Assembly: GCF_004152845.1 (NCBI RefSeq)
Contig: NZ_SEON01000004.1
Location: forward strand, 186,001-250,000
DNA length: 64,000 nucleotides
Source: Sphingobium fuliginis
GTDB taxonomy: Bacteria; Pseudomonadota; Alphaproteobacteria; Sphingomonadales; Sphingomonadaceae
Reading direction: 5' to 3'
Below are positions 42,623 through 51,034 of the stretch, one piece after another (the first letter of the stretch is position 1; each line of letters opens with the position of its first letter). The position numbers were made by a program, and so were the translations under genes. Below the pieces are notes generated by a model. That model saw only the letters and a list, made by a program, of their open reading frames with translations, did not search any database and had not been told where the DNA came from.

Positions 42623-42817
42623 ATGACTGCCAACGCATCTACTCCGGCACCGCTCAGCGGCACCACCTTGATACTTGCCGGGGTGGTGCTGGCGGTGACC
42701 AATTTCATGGTCGTGCTCGACACGACGATCGCCAACGTTTCGGTCGCCCATATGCGCTCGCCTATCCCGACGAGGTGCAGCGGTTGGCGCTGTTCGATGC
42801 CGGCATTCCCGGCGTGA
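42623..42817 (+). pseudogene. EmrB/QacA-type MFS exporter, N-terminal fragment
   Basis: GTTLILAGVVLAVTNFMVVLDTTIANVSV is the first transmembrane region of DHA2-family drug exporters, including the LDTTIANV motif; here it is given in pieces across residues 12-40. After about codon 42 (near 42748) the homology stops and the frame runs out within a different gene, an alpha/beta hydrolase fragment read in another frame. Over 90% of the exporter is missing. Confidence 0.7.
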
Positions 42818-43317
42818 CTTTGCCGGATCTGCTGCCCGCCGCGCCGGACCGTGCGTGGAAGACGTGGCACTTCGCCTTCCACACCGTCCCCGATTTGCCG
42901 GAGGCGCTAATCACCGGGCGCGAGCGGGAATATCTCGACTGGTTCCTGCGTCGCAAGGTCGCCGATCCACGCAGTATCGGCGATGCCGATCTTGACGAAT
43001 ATGTCAGGATCTTCACGCTTCCCGGCGCACTCAGGGCGGGCTTGGCCTATTATCGCGAGGTCGGTGTGTCCGCCGAGCAGAACCGGGCGCTCGTACGAGA
43101 CGGCAAGCTGACCATGCCGGTGCTCGCGGTCAGCGCGGACCAAGGGTCCATCCCAGACATGGCGGCGCCGCTCCGAGCTTATGCCGATGACGTGCGGGGT
43201 GAGACCGTGGCTGACAGCGGGCACTTCATTCCCGAAGAGCAACCCGAGGCGGTTGCCGCGCTCCTCGCCTCCTTCTTTCAGGGGCGCGCCGAAGCCGGTT
43301 GCCCGATCGGCGCTTAG
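42748..43317 (+). pseudogene. Alpha/beta hydrolase, N-terminally truncated
   Basis: Homology starts at about YALAYPDEVQRLALFDAGIP and continues through a cap domain (WKTWHFAFHTVPDLPEALIT) to VADSGHFIPEEQPEAV with the catalytic His, as in epoxide hydrolase or haloacetate dehalogenase relatives. The oxyanion loop and the nucleophile elbow are missing, so the product cannot be active. A GTG at 42775 opens the remaining frame. The 5' boundary abuts the EmrB fragment. Confidence 0.7.
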
Positions 43318-43380
43318 TGCCTGTGGAAGGCTCGCGTCCTTAATCTGCCCCCCCTTTCATGCTGACGGCGTTTGACCGCG

Positions 43381-44106
43381 CTAAACCTGCGCCATACCAC
43401 CGTCGACCGGCAGTTCGGTGCCCGTGATGAAACTGCTTTCCTCGCTGGCGAAGAACAGCGCAGCTGAAGCAACCTCGCTGGCCCGGGCCATGTGCCCAAG
43501 CGGGATCAGCTTTGTCAGGGTGTCACGCACTTCGTCGGAAGCCGCCGCCATCATGGCCGTGTCGGTCGGTCCTGGCGCCACGACGTTGACGCGGATTTTG
43601 CGGGGGGCGAGTTCGTTGGCCCAGGTACGCGCGAACGAGCGTACCGCCGCCTTAGTCGCACCGTAGACCCCATACCCCTTGGTGCCGATTCCATCAGCAA
43701 TCGAACCCACCAACACCACCGAGCCGCCATCCGGCATGATCGCGGTCGCGGCCTTGGTGGCGAACAGCAGCGCACGCACGTTGAGGCCGAACGTCCGGTC
43801 GAAGTGATCCTCGCTGACCTCGTCCAGGGTCGCGAACTCGGAGATCCCCGCGTTCACGGCCAGGACATCCACCCGGCCCGCCTCGTGCCGCACCGCCTCA
43901 AAGAAGGCGCCCAACTCGGCCAGATCGGAAGCATCGACGCGGCGCGGTCTCGGCACGCCAGCCCCATGCGCCGTCTCCCCTTCCGCCGCGCGCCGGCTTG
44001 TGGCGTAGACTGTGGCGCCTTCCGCCGCGAAGCGCTCGGCAATGGCGCCGCCAATGCCTTCATGGCCGCCGATGACGACTGCGATCTTGTTTGAAAGGCT
44101 ACCCAT
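43381..44106 (-). CDS. SDR-family oxidoreductase
   Basis: 241 residues. IGGHEGIGGAI is the nucleotide loop, AVNAGIS replaces NNAG, and the active site is Ser in VLVGSIAD with YGATKAA. TGTELPVDGG ends the fold. The Rossmann start VVIGG departs from the usual TGG. It is divergent from an HxlR-type regulator across a perfect palindrome, so it is likely an inducible redox or detoxification gene. Confidence 0.85.
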   Translation of the reverse strand: MGSLSNKIAVVIGGHEGIGGAIAERFAAEGATVYATSRRAAEGETAHGAGVPRPRRVDASDLAELGAFFEAVRHEAGRVDVLAVNAGISEFATLDEVSEDHFDRTFGLNVRALLFATKAATAIMPDGGSVVLVGSIADGIGTKGYGVYGATKAAVRSFARTWANELAPRKIRVNVVAPGPTDTAMMAAASDEVRDTLTKLIPLGHMARASEVASAALFFASEESSFITGTELPVDGGMAQV

Positions 44107-44130
44107 GATTCCTCACGTCATTGATGATGA

Positions 44131-44159
44131 CGCGTAGATATATTCGCTATATCTACGCG
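44131..44159. promoter_or_regulatory. Perfect inverted repeat, probable HxlR operator
   Basis: CGCGTAGATATA (44131-44142) and TATATCTACGCG (44148-44159) are exact 12-bp complements around TTCGC, centred between the divergent SDR (start 44106) and HxlR (start 44187) genes. Confidence 0.8.
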
Positions 44160-44186
44160 CAAGAACGCACCGAGGAGTGACTAGAT

Positions 44187-44594
44187 ATGGCTGTGTATAC
44201 TCGCGACCCCTGCGCTATCGAACTGCCGCTGGATGTGACCGCGACGCGACCGATTCTCGAACAGATCGCCAATAAGTGGACGGTGCTGATCCTCAGCGTG
44301 CTGTGTACGCAACCGGCGCGGTTCAATGACCTTAAGCGCCGACTCGACGGAATCACCCACAAGGCGCTGTCAGATGCGTTGAAACGGCTGGAGCGCGACG
44401 GCTTGATCAGCCGCAAAATCCTGCCGACGCAGCCGATCGGCGTCGAATATGCCATCACCGCGCTCGGGGCCTCTCTGCGGGAGCCTTTCGCCGCGCTCTA
44501 CAACTGGTCGCTCGTCCACGGCACCGCGCTGGCTAATGCCCAAGCGGCCTATGATGCATCGAGAAAGGGCGACGGCCTGTCGGCAGCGGCATGA
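44187..44594 (+). CDS. HxlR-family transcriptional regulator
   Basis: 135 residues with a winged helix: ILEQIANKWTVLILSVL, RFNDLKRRLDGITHKALSDA, LKRLERDGLISR. Cys9 in TRDPCAIEL is in the position used by YodB/HypR-type HxlR sensors to react with electrophiles. It probably represses the divergent SDR gene through the palindrome at 44131. Confidence 0.87.
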   Translation: MAVYTRDPCAIELPLDVTATRPILEQIANKWTVLILSVLCTQPARFNDLKRRLDGITHKALSDALKRLERDGLISRKILPTQPIGVEYAITALGASLREPFAALYNWSLVHGTALANAQAAYDASRKGDGLSAAA

Positions 44595-44613
44595 GCGAGT
44601 GGGGCTGAGGCTT

Positions 44614-45504
44614 TCACTTGCCGATGTAAGCGGCCAGCTCGTCAGGCGTCCCGTTCGGAAAGGCACGCCTGAGATGATCGAGGAAGGCCGAGACCCGCGC
44701 GCTCAGCAGCCGCCTGGTCGGATACAGCGTCCATAGCGCGATATCGGGTGTATCCGCGTCACCCCAATGGTTGAGCGTACCGTCGGCGATATCGTGACTG
44801 ACCAGCGAAATCGGCAAGCGCGCGGCGCCAACGCCGCTGCGCACCGCATCGCGGATCATGATGAGCGAGGACAGGCTCAACACCGGTTCGATGGCGATGC
44901 TCGCGGGCCCCGAGGACGACTTGACCCGCCACGCTGCGGCGTCGGCCGGCGTGCGCACGACTGCGGGCACGGCTGCGCCCCCGACCGGCGGCGTCAGTCC
45001 CGGCGGGGCGACCACCACCAGACGGTCACGCAAGAAGGCGCGGCCGACCAGAGTCTCGTCGGCGTCGGGGTTCACGCGGATCACGAGGTCGAACCCTTCC
45101 TCGATCATGTCGACCGCGCGATCCTCGGTCGTCACCTCAAGCCGGACGTCAGGGAAGCGCCGCGCGAAGTCGGCGGCTAACTTGCCCATCGCGGTCTGAC
45201 AGAACAGAAGCGGCGCGCTGATCCGCAGCCGCCCGCGCGGGCGCTCGCCACCCGAGGCGATGGCCGCTGCGGTTTCCTCCAACTCGCTAAGAAGCCTGCC
45301 GGCACGCTCGAAGAGCGCCCGCCCTTCTTCGGTCAGCTTGAGGTCCCTTGCGCCGCGTTCGAACAGGCGCAGGTTGAGCCTCGCCTCCAGTTCGGCGACG
45401 CGCCGGGACAAGGTGGCCTTCGGCCGTCCGGCGGCGCGCGCGGCTTTTCCGAAGCCCCCGTACCGGGCCACCAGGTTGAAATCGGCGAGGGCTAGCAGAT
45501 CCAT
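44614..45504 (-). CDS. LysR-family transcriptional regulator
   Basis: 296 residues. The N-terminal helix-turn-helix (FNLVARYGGFGKAARAAGRP, KATLSRRVAELEARL) and the LysR effector domain (RGRLRISAPLLFCQTAMGKL onward) are clear. It is divergent from the NmrA-type gene at 45614, which it probably activates. The ATG at 45504 (MDLLALADF) is the family start; a longer frame to 45543 is less likely. Confidence 0.88.
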   Translation of the reverse strand: MDLLALADFNLVARYGGFGKAARAAGRPKATLSRRVAELEARLNLRLFERGARDLKLTEEGRALFERAGRLLSELEETAAAIASGGERPRGRLRISAPLLFCQTAMGKLAADFARRFPDVRLEVTTEDRAVDMIEEGFDLVIRVNPDADETLVGRAFLRDRLVVVAPPGLTPPVGGAAVPAVVRTPADAAAWRVKSSSGPASIAIEPVLSLSSLIMIRDAVRSGVGAARLPISLVSHDIADGTLNHWGDADTPDIALWTLYPTRRLLSARVSAFLDHLRRAFPNGTPDELAAYIGK

Positions 45505-45613
45505 ACTGTTCCACCATAGAGACGGACAGTCTAAACATAGCATCTATTTGCAGGAATATGGATCGATCATTTTCGGAACTGCCAACCGGCTCAACCGAAA
45601 AGGAGTGACCCTC

Positions 45614-46678
45614 ATGACCATTCTCGTAACTGGCGCGACCGGCAATGTCGGACGTAATGTCGTCGATCAGCTTGTCCGCCGCGGCGCCAACGTGCGCGCC
45701 CTTGTCCGCGATCCCGCGAAAGCCGGCCTGCCGGCAGATGTCGAACTGGCGAAGGGCGATCTGCTCGACGTCGATGCGCTCCGCTCGGCCATGTCGGGCG
45801 TCTCTACGCTGTTCCTGCTCAACGGCGTCGTCGCGGATGAATTCACGCAGGCGCTGATCGCGCTGAACGTCGCCCGAGACGCCGGGGTCGAGCGGGTCGT
45901 CTATCTCTCGGTCATCCACAGCGATGTCTATGTCAACGTGCCGCACTTCGCCGGCAAGTTCGGCGTCGAGCGAATGATCGAGGCCATGGGCTTTAGCGCC
46001 ACCATCCTGCGCCCGGCCTATTTCATGGAAAACGAAGCCACCATCAAGGACGTGGTATCGAGCTATGGCATCTATCCGGTGCCGATCGGCGACAAGGGCC
46101 TCGCCATGATCGATGCGCGCGATATCGGCGAGATCGCCGCGATCGAGCTCATCCGCCGCGAGCAATCGCCCGAGTCGCTGCCGCTGACCCGCATGAACCT
46201 GATCGGGCCCGATACCCTGACCGGCGCCGATGCCGCCGCGATCTGGTCCGACGTGCTTGGCCGTCCGATCGCCTTCCCGGGCAACGACACGGCCGGCTTC
46301 GAGCAGAACCTTCGCCAGTTCATGCCCGCGTGGATGGCCTATGACATGCGCCAGATGGCCGAGCGCTTCCAGACCGACGGCATGGTTCCCGAAGCGGGCG
46401 ACGTCGAGCGCCTGACAGCGCTGCTCGGCCGCCCCTTGCGGACCTATCGCGATCATGTGGCCGAGCTCGTCGGCTGTACTGAGTGGTCGGGGCGACGAGC
46501 TCATAGAACTCGCCAAGACCAATCTTCGATAACCGTGATCGGCAGATGGTCGCTTCATCTGGAAGCGCCCAGGTGCGATCAGAGCATGGGGTTAAAGCGG
46601 ACGGGCAGCTTCAATCGGTTCGGTACCAAGACCGGACCGAGCAGTTTCCCACCACAGTTGCGCGTTACGCGCCGGTGA
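45614..46678 (+). CDS. NmrA-type NAD(P)-binding protein with run-on C-terminus
   Basis: 354 residues. ILVTGATGNVGRNVVDQL binds NAD(P), and the atypical SDR (NmrA/QOR2-like) domain ends near RTYRDHVAELVG at residue 288. About 65 further residues (CTEWSGRRAHRTRQDQSSI onward) look like translated non-coding DNA, so the native stop seems to have been lost. It is likely a quinone- or redox-related sensor or reductase controlled by the divergent LysR. AGGAG precedes the ATG at 45614. Confidence 0.78.
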   Translation: MTILVTGATGNVGRNVVDQLVRRGANVRALVRDPAKAGLPADVELAKGDLLDVDALRSAMSGVSTLFLLNGVVADEFTQALIALNVARDAGVERVVYLSVIHSDVYVNVPHFAGKFGVERMIEAMGFSATILRPAYFMENEATIKDVVSSYGIYPVPIGDKGLAMIDARDIGEIAAIELIRREQSPESLPLTRMNLIGPDTLTGADAAAIWSDVLGRPIAFPGNDTAGFEQNLRQFMPAWMAYDMRQMAERFQTDGMVPEAGDVERLTALLGRPLRTYRDHVAELVGCTEWSGRRAHRTRQDQSSITVIGRWSLHLEAPRCDQSMGLKRTGSFNRFGTKTGPSSFPPQLRVTRR

Positions 46679-47178
46679 TCGATCCAGGTGGTAATGACCG
46701 CTTCCGTAAGAAGCCGCCGTCGCCACGAAGCTCAGGGAATGGCGGCTTTGTCCGACATTGCAGCCACGAGCACGAGCTGATTTTATGTCCGCTTTCGGTA
46801 GATCGGCCCAGATGCTTCCACGACCGAAGTGGGGCGCTTTGCCGACCTTCTGCTTTCCCCTCAGCGATAGGCAGGTTTTGGTTTGATGCGACATTCACTG
46901 CTGCAAGCCTGAGCGACCGGGTCTGGTCGGCAGTCGCCAACATAGCCGACCTTCATGGCCCCGAAGACGATTGCCGTTGGTTCATTCAGCCTAGCCGGGG
47001 CTATTCGTGTTCATCTGTAGGGCGACAGCCAAAGTGACCGCAATGGGCGCTGGAAGTCTGGTTTCTGGAGGCAGCTGCCCATTCAGCGCTGGTCATCCGG
47101 CGGTAGATGGATTCGACCTGCCGGATCCTGTCTGCGAATTGCGCGTTTGGAATAACGATAAAGGAGGAGGCTCCTGTG
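46679..47178. other. Non-coding, repeat-like stretch
   Basis: About 500 nt without a convincing gene. It contains short motifs that recur elsewhere in the window, such as a 19-mer at 46936 and segments like TGTCCGCTTT. It looks like the degenerate intergenic repeat material common between accessory genes of sphingomonads. Confidence 0.4.
46936..46954. repeat. Dispersed 19-mer, copy 1
   Basis: GCCAACATAGCCGACCTTC. It differs from copy 3 (48984) at two positions and is followed by similar flanking text. Confidence 0.45.
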
Positions 47179-47550
47179 ATGATCCATCACGTATCGCTCG
47201 GCACCAACGACGCTGATCGCGCAATCCGCTTCTACGATCCAGTGCTCGCGGTAATTGGAATGTCGCGCCGGAGCCTGAAGGGTGGGTCGGTTGGATATGG
47301 CAGCGCCGCACACGAATATCTTTTCGCTCTGGAGAAGCCTGTCGATGGTAAGCCGGCGACCGTTGGTAACGGTGTGCACATCGCGTTGGCCGCTGCTCGT
47401 CGGACGGTTTACCGGGTCGCTCTCGCCAATGGTGGCACAGACGGCGGCGCACCTGCCCTACGGCCTGAATACGATGGCAATTATTACGGAGCCTTCGTTC
47501 ACGATCTCGATGGCAACAAGATTGAGGTCGTCACCTACTCGGCAAGCTAG
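47179..47550 (+). CDS. VOC (glyoxalase) family protein
   Basis: 123 residues, a single-chain VOC unit. MIHHVSLGTNDADRAIRFYD gives the first metal-type His, GNGVHIALAA the second, and HDLDGNKIEVVTYS the C-terminal Glu. It probably acts on a small reactive metabolite. AAGGAGGAGG precedes the ATG pair; the frame upstream to 47107 is not supported. Confidence 0.85.
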   Translation: MIHHVSLGTNDADRAIRFYDPVLAVIGMSRRSLKGGSVGYGSAAHEYLFALEKPVDGKPATVGNGVHIALAAARRTVYRVALANGGTDGGAPALRPEYDGNYYGAFVHDLDGNKIEVVTYSAS

Positions 47551-47565
47551 CCATGGCCCGGGGTC

Positions 47566-47584
47566 GCCGACATAGCGGTCGTTC
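47566..47584. repeat. Dispersed 19-mer, copy 2
   Basis: GCCGACATAGCGGTCGTTC, 16 nt after the glyoxalase stop. It differs from copy 3 at two positions. Confidence 0.45.
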
Positions 47585-47666
47585 TCGGGGTCAGCAGCAC
47601 TCGTGATACCTGCGGGTCGTACATATGGTGAACCGGCTTCCCAGAAATATCAGGAAGCCGGAAATT

Positions 47667-48299
47667 TCAAATTTCAGTCCGTTCGGACAGCGTCAGAGCA
47701 TCATCGACATCTACGCCGAGGTATCTGACTGTATTTTCGATGTTGGTATGGCCAAGCAGGATTTGCACAGCGCGGAGATTGCCTGTGGTTTTATAGATCA
47801 GCGCCGCCTTGGTCCGTCGCATCGAGTGCGTGCCATACTCTCGTCTGTCGAGGCCGATCGTCGAGACCCATTCGTCGACGAGACGCGCATATTGCCGTGT
47901 GCTCAAATGACCAAGGTAATCGATCCTGCTTGGGAATACGAAGTCGCGGATCGTCCCGCCGCGCCGATCAAGCCATGCTTTGAGGCTCTTACGTGCCTCG
48001 GTCATGATCTCGAATTGCACCGGACGACCGGTCTTTTGCTGGATAACCGTCGCGCGATCGCGAAATGACCCTGCGCTCATCAGGTCGCCTATCCTGATCT
48101 TGACCAGGTCGCAGCCACGCAATTTGCTGTCAATCGCAAGATCGAACAGGGCCCGGTCGCGCAGGCGCCTGTGTTCGTCTAGATAGAAACGGATTGCCCA
48201 GATATCGCGCGGCTTCAGAGGGCGCTTCGGCCCCACATTCTGCCCTGCATTCCAAGGGCGCCGATCATGTATGGCGGGGTCGAGGTCCGAATGTCCCAT
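47667..48299 (-). CDS. Tyrosine-type site-specific recombinase (compact, 210 residues)
   Basis: The full catalytic set is present: Arg61 in DSKLRGCDLVKI, Lys89 in QQKTGRP, His158 and Arg161 in THSMRRTKAA, His184 in LLGHTNIE and the nucleophile Tyr193 in TVRYLGV. It lacks the long N-terminal arm-binding domain of phage integrases. It is probably a mobile or plasmid-type recombinase. A broken paralogue of the same type lies at 55504-56135 in the opposite orientation. Confidence 0.87.
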   Translation of the reverse strand: MGHSDLDPAIHDRRPWNAGQNVGPKRPLKPRDIWAIRFYLDEHRRLRDRALFDLAIDSKLRGCDLVKIRIGDLMSAGSFRDRATVIQQKTGRPVQFEIMTEARKSLKAWLDRRGGTIRDFVFPSRIDYLGHLSTRQYARLVDEWVSTIGLDRREYGTHSMRRTKAALIYKTTGNLRAVQILLGHTNIENTVRYLGVDVDDALTLSERTEI

Positions 48300-48381
48300 G
48301 ATAGTTCTCCGATAGCCGGAATTGGCCGATCGGAAGGTATCGGAACGTTGCTATGTTCGGCGACTGGAGCCTCGCGGCATC

Positions 48382-48399
48382 TTGCCAAATTTTGCCAAA
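48382..48399. promoter_or_regulatory. Direct repeat TTGCCAAA x2, possible ParD operator
   Basis: TTGCCAAA occurs at 48382-48389 and 48392-48399, spaced 10 bp (one helical turn), 19 nt upstream of the parD start. Confidence 0.4.
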
Positions 48400-48417
48400 C
48401 CTCCTATATCATAGTCC

Positions 48418-48654
48418 ATGTCGACGATGAACATCTCGCTTCCGGATGCGCTCAAGGCGTTTGTTGACCAGCAGGTCAACATGCGTGGTTATGGCACGAG
48501 CAGTGAGTATGTGCGGGAATTGATCCGTAAGGACCAGGACATTCAGCGCCTTCGTGAAATGCTCTTGGACGGCGGCAGTTCTGAAGCCTCAGCACCGGCC
48601 GATGCCGGATATTTTCAAGGCCTTCGTGACCGTGTGGCGCAACGCGCCGGGTAG
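48418..48654 (+). CDS. parD: Ribbon-helix-helix antitoxin ParD
   Basis: 78 residues. TMNISLPDALKAFVDQQVNM and GTSSEYVRELIRKDQD are the typical RHH DNA-binding part of ParD; the C-terminal tail (AGYFQGLRDRVAQRAG) binds the toxin. It is coupled to parE (TAGTG overlap). Confidence 0.85.
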   Translation: MSTMNISLPDALKAFVDQQVNMRGYGTSSEYVRELIRKDQDIQRLREMLLDGGSSEASAPADAGYFQGLRDRVAQRAG

Positions 48655-48980
48655 TGACTGCAAAACCGATCATACCGCGCGCCAAAGCGCGGGCGGATGT
48701 CGACCTTGCGGTCGAACATTACGCTGATGTAGCCGGCGCTGATGCCGCCTTCGGCTTCATTGATGCACTTGAACAGGCCTATACTTTCATCGGGGAAATG
48801 CCGGCGGCAGGCTCTCCGCGATGGTCTCACGAGCTGAACTTACCCGGGTTGAGAACCATAGGGCTTAAAGGATTTCCTTGGCTAGTTTTCTACCTTGAAT
48901 TCGAGACCCATGTGGATGTCTGGCGCGTGCTTCATGCCAAGCGGGACATGCCAGCTTGGTTGGTCGATGTAGACGATTAA
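48654..48980 (+). CDS. parE: ParE/RelE-fold toxin
   Basis: 108 residues starting with GTG inside the parD stop. ARADVDLAVEHYADVAGADAA, LEQAYTFIGEMPAAGSPRW and LPGLRTIGLKGFPWLVFYLE match the ParE toxin fold, whose members attack DNA gyrase. HVDVWRVLHAKRDMP is the usual C-terminal strand. Confidence 0.85.
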   Translation: MTAKPIIPRAKARADVDLAVEHYADVAGADAAFGFIDALEQAYTFIGEMPAAGSPRWSHELNLPGLRTIGLKGFPWLVFYLEFETHVDVWRVLHAKRDMPAWLVDVDD

Positions 48981-49312
48981 ACCGCCAACATAGCCGTCGT
49001 TCGCGGCGGTTCGCCTGAGCGTCGAAACCGGCCGTTCATTCACGCGGCGAGTTATGGCGCCTTCTGGGCGGACAGCCGACGGGCCGCTTTTGGAACTCGA
49101 ACTGCGAAATCGGACATTGCATTCGATCGCACGAACGGCCGCATCTGGGCCGACCGGGTACTTACAGGTTGGGAAGGCAGCTGGGAAAATCAGCCGCTGC
49201 GCGCTTATCCTTCGCAGAACGAAGCCGCTGAACCAATACATCCAGCAGCCCGTCCAGTCCCCCGATAGACGTTCGGGTCTTTCATTAATTGAGATGGCCC
49301 TTCCGTAGCGGT
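48981..49312. other. Non-coding, repeat-like stretch
   Basis: About 330 nt between parE and the AhpD-like gene. It begins with the third 19-mer copy (48984) and contains sequence like that at 46679-47178. I see no gene. Confidence 0.4.
48984..49002. repeat. Dispersed 19-mer, copy 3
   Basis: GCCAACATAGCCGTCGTTC, immediately after the parE stop. Confidence 0.45.
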
Positions 49313-49768
49313 TCACGCCTGCGCCTTGACGGGCAACCGAAATGGTGCGCCAAGGCGATTGAAGGCATTCATTGCCGCAATGGCGATGGTGAGATCCACG
49401 AGGTCCTTCGGTTCAAATACCGCCGAAGCAGCTGCATATGCTTCGTCCGAAGCATGTGTTTCGCTGACGAGCGTAACCTCCTCGGCCCAAGCCAGCGCGG
49501 CGCGGTATTGCTCCGGAAAAAGATGCGGAACTTCCGCCCAGACCGGGATCAAGGCAACTTTGTCGACCGGCATCGTCTTGAGTAGGTCGCGCGTGTGGAG
49601 GTCGATGCAATGCGCGCAGCCATTGATTTGCGAAACCCGCAGGAACACGAGATGTATAAGTTCCTCCGGCAGGTTGGTGCCGGTTGTCACGTAGTGATGG
49701 ATACCGAACAACGCCTTCGCGCCCTGTGGCGCGATCTCGTGCCAGATCAGCCGTTTCGTTTCGCTCAT
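49313..49768 (-). CDS. Carboxymuconolactone decarboxylase/AhpD-family protein
   Basis: 151 residues. The redox motif is QINGCAHCIDLHTRDLL with CxxC and His, as in AhpD-type alkylhydroperoxidases. MSETKRLIWHEIAPQGAKAL is the usual start. The ATG at 49768 follows AAGGA at good spacing. It is divergent from an ECF41-type sigma factor and has a matching promoter; such pairs are the standard ECF41 arrangement. Confidence 0.87.
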   Translation of the reverse strand: MSETKRLIWHEIAPQGAKALFGIHHYVTTGTNLPEELIHLVFLRVSQINGCAHCIDLHTRDLLKTMPVDKVALIPVWAEVPHLFPEQYRAALAWAEEVTLVSETHASDEAYAAASAVFEPKDLVDLTIAIAAMNAFNRLGAPFRLPVKAQA

Positions 49769-49815
49769 CATCATGTCCTTGGCCTGTGGCGCCATTCAGC
49801 GGCGCTCGCGGACTT

Positions 49816-49842
49816 GACGAGGCAAGACGGGCAAGTGTGACA
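49816..49842 (-). promoter_or_regulatory. ECF41-type promoter of the AhpD-like gene
   Basis: On the minus strand TGTCACA (49842-49836) and CGTC (49819-49816) are separated by 16 nt, matching the ECF41 consensus. It lies 48 nt upstream of the start at 49768. Confidence 0.72.
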
Positions 49843-49877
49843 TCTTCGGAGAAATTTTTCGTGAATGGCCGGGTTTA

Positions 49878-49904
49878 TGTCACAACCGGGCACGCTGCAT
49901 CGTC
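49878..49904 (+). promoter_or_regulatory. ECF41-type promoter of the sigma factor gene
   Basis: TGTCACA (49878-49884), a 16-nt spacer and CGTC (49901-49904), upstream of the GTG at 49934. It indicates autoregulation. Confidence 0.72.
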
Positions 49905-49933
49905 TTGTACACATGACCATGAAGGAGACATTG

Positions 49934-50857
49934 GTGTCGACGCGCGCCGGCGGAAATGCCGCCGACCGACGGACGGCGAGACGTGAACAGCGCATCTCCG
50001 GATATGAGGCCGAACGCAATCGATTGCATCGGCTCGCATACCGAATGCTCGGCTCCCACAGCGATGCCGAGGATGTTATGCAAGATGCCTGGCTGCGCTG
50101 GGAAGGGATCGAAGATGATATCGACTTCCCTACGACCTATCTGACCCGGATTGTCACCCGCTTGTGCCTCGACCGCAAGAAATCGGCGCGCGCACAACGC
50201 GAGACCTATATAGGTCCGTGGCTACCCGATCCGCTGATCGGGTCCGTCGAGCCGGACGAAACAATCGCCGACGACATAACTGTCACGCTTATGCTGGCGA
50301 TGGAGCGCCTGTCGCCGCTGGAGCGGGCGGCCTTCCTTCTTCATGACGTGTTCGACGTGGCATTGCCCGAGGTGGCCATAACCCTGGGTCGAGAGCCTGC
50401 CGCCGTCCGTCAACTCGCTTCACGAGCCCGCAAACATGTTCAGGCTGCGCGACCGAGGTTCGCCGTTGAGCCTGCCGAAGCAGACAGGCTTGCACGCGCC
50501 TTTTTCACCGCCGCGCGGGATGGAGATACGACCCGACTTTCGAAAATCCTGGCGGAGGACGTCGAGATTCATACCGATGGCGGTGGTAAGGTACTCGCTT
50601 TCCGCAATGTCGTGCGGGGGATCGAGTTTGCGCTGCGTGTCTTTGCCGGAGTACGTCGCAAGAACGCGCCACCGCCCAGATTGCTTCGCACCGTAATGAT
50701 CGATGGCTTGCCCGGCTACATCAGCCGCAATCAGGGCGGCGCACTGCAAACGACGGCACTCGACCTGCAGGACGGCAAAATCGTCGCGATCTACATAGTT
50801 AAGAACCCCGATAAGCTTGCCCACATTTCGTCCACAATCCAAACCAGCCACGCTTGA
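49934..50857 (+). CDS. ECF sigma factor, ECF41 group, with SnoaL-like C-terminal domain
   Basis: 307 residues. Region 2 (AYRMLGSHSDAEDVMQDAWLRW) and region 4 (MERLSPLERAAFLLHDVFDV, LPEVAITLGREPAAVRQLAS) are clear. The three ECF41 marks are present: WLPDPL in the linker, DGGGK and the final NPDKL in the C-terminal SnoaL-like domain, which replaces an anti-sigma factor. The GTG at 49934 was chosen because AAGGAG lies 6 nt before it and the predicted promoter ends at 49904; earlier ATGs (49865, 49913) would fall inside or too near the promoter. Confidence 0.9.
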   Translation: MSTRAGGNAADRRTARREQRISGYEAERNRLHRLAYRMLGSHSDAEDVMQDAWLRWEGIEDDIDFPTTYLTRIVTRLCLDRKKSARAQRETYIGPWLPDPLIGSVEPDETIADDITVTLMLAMERLSPLERAAFLLHDVFDVALPEVAITLGREPAAVRQLASRARKHVQAARPRFAVEPAEADRLARAFFTAARDGDTTRLSKILAEDVEIHTDGGGKVLAFRNVVRGIEFALRVFAGVRRKNAPPPRLLRTVMIDGLPGYISRNQGGALQTTALDLQDGKIVAIYIVKNPDKLAHISSTIQTSHA

Positions 50858-51034
50858 AAGGTGATGGTCGTACACGTTCTACGGTTGGCCGCACCAGGGC
50901 ACCACTTAGAGCAGGATGAACGAGTATCAGTTTAGGACATGTCGGCCCAAGCTGAGCGACTGGGATTGGGGCTCATAGCAGCTGACGAGCTGAAGGCGTT
51001 GCTGATCGACTGCTAACGACGTCCTTGCGGGCGT

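Noticed and set aside
38834-43317. Interpretation as a functional conjugative element
   Set aside because: TraI lacks its relaxase domain, TraF lacks its N-terminus, and most transfer genes are absent, so only a remnant can be supported.
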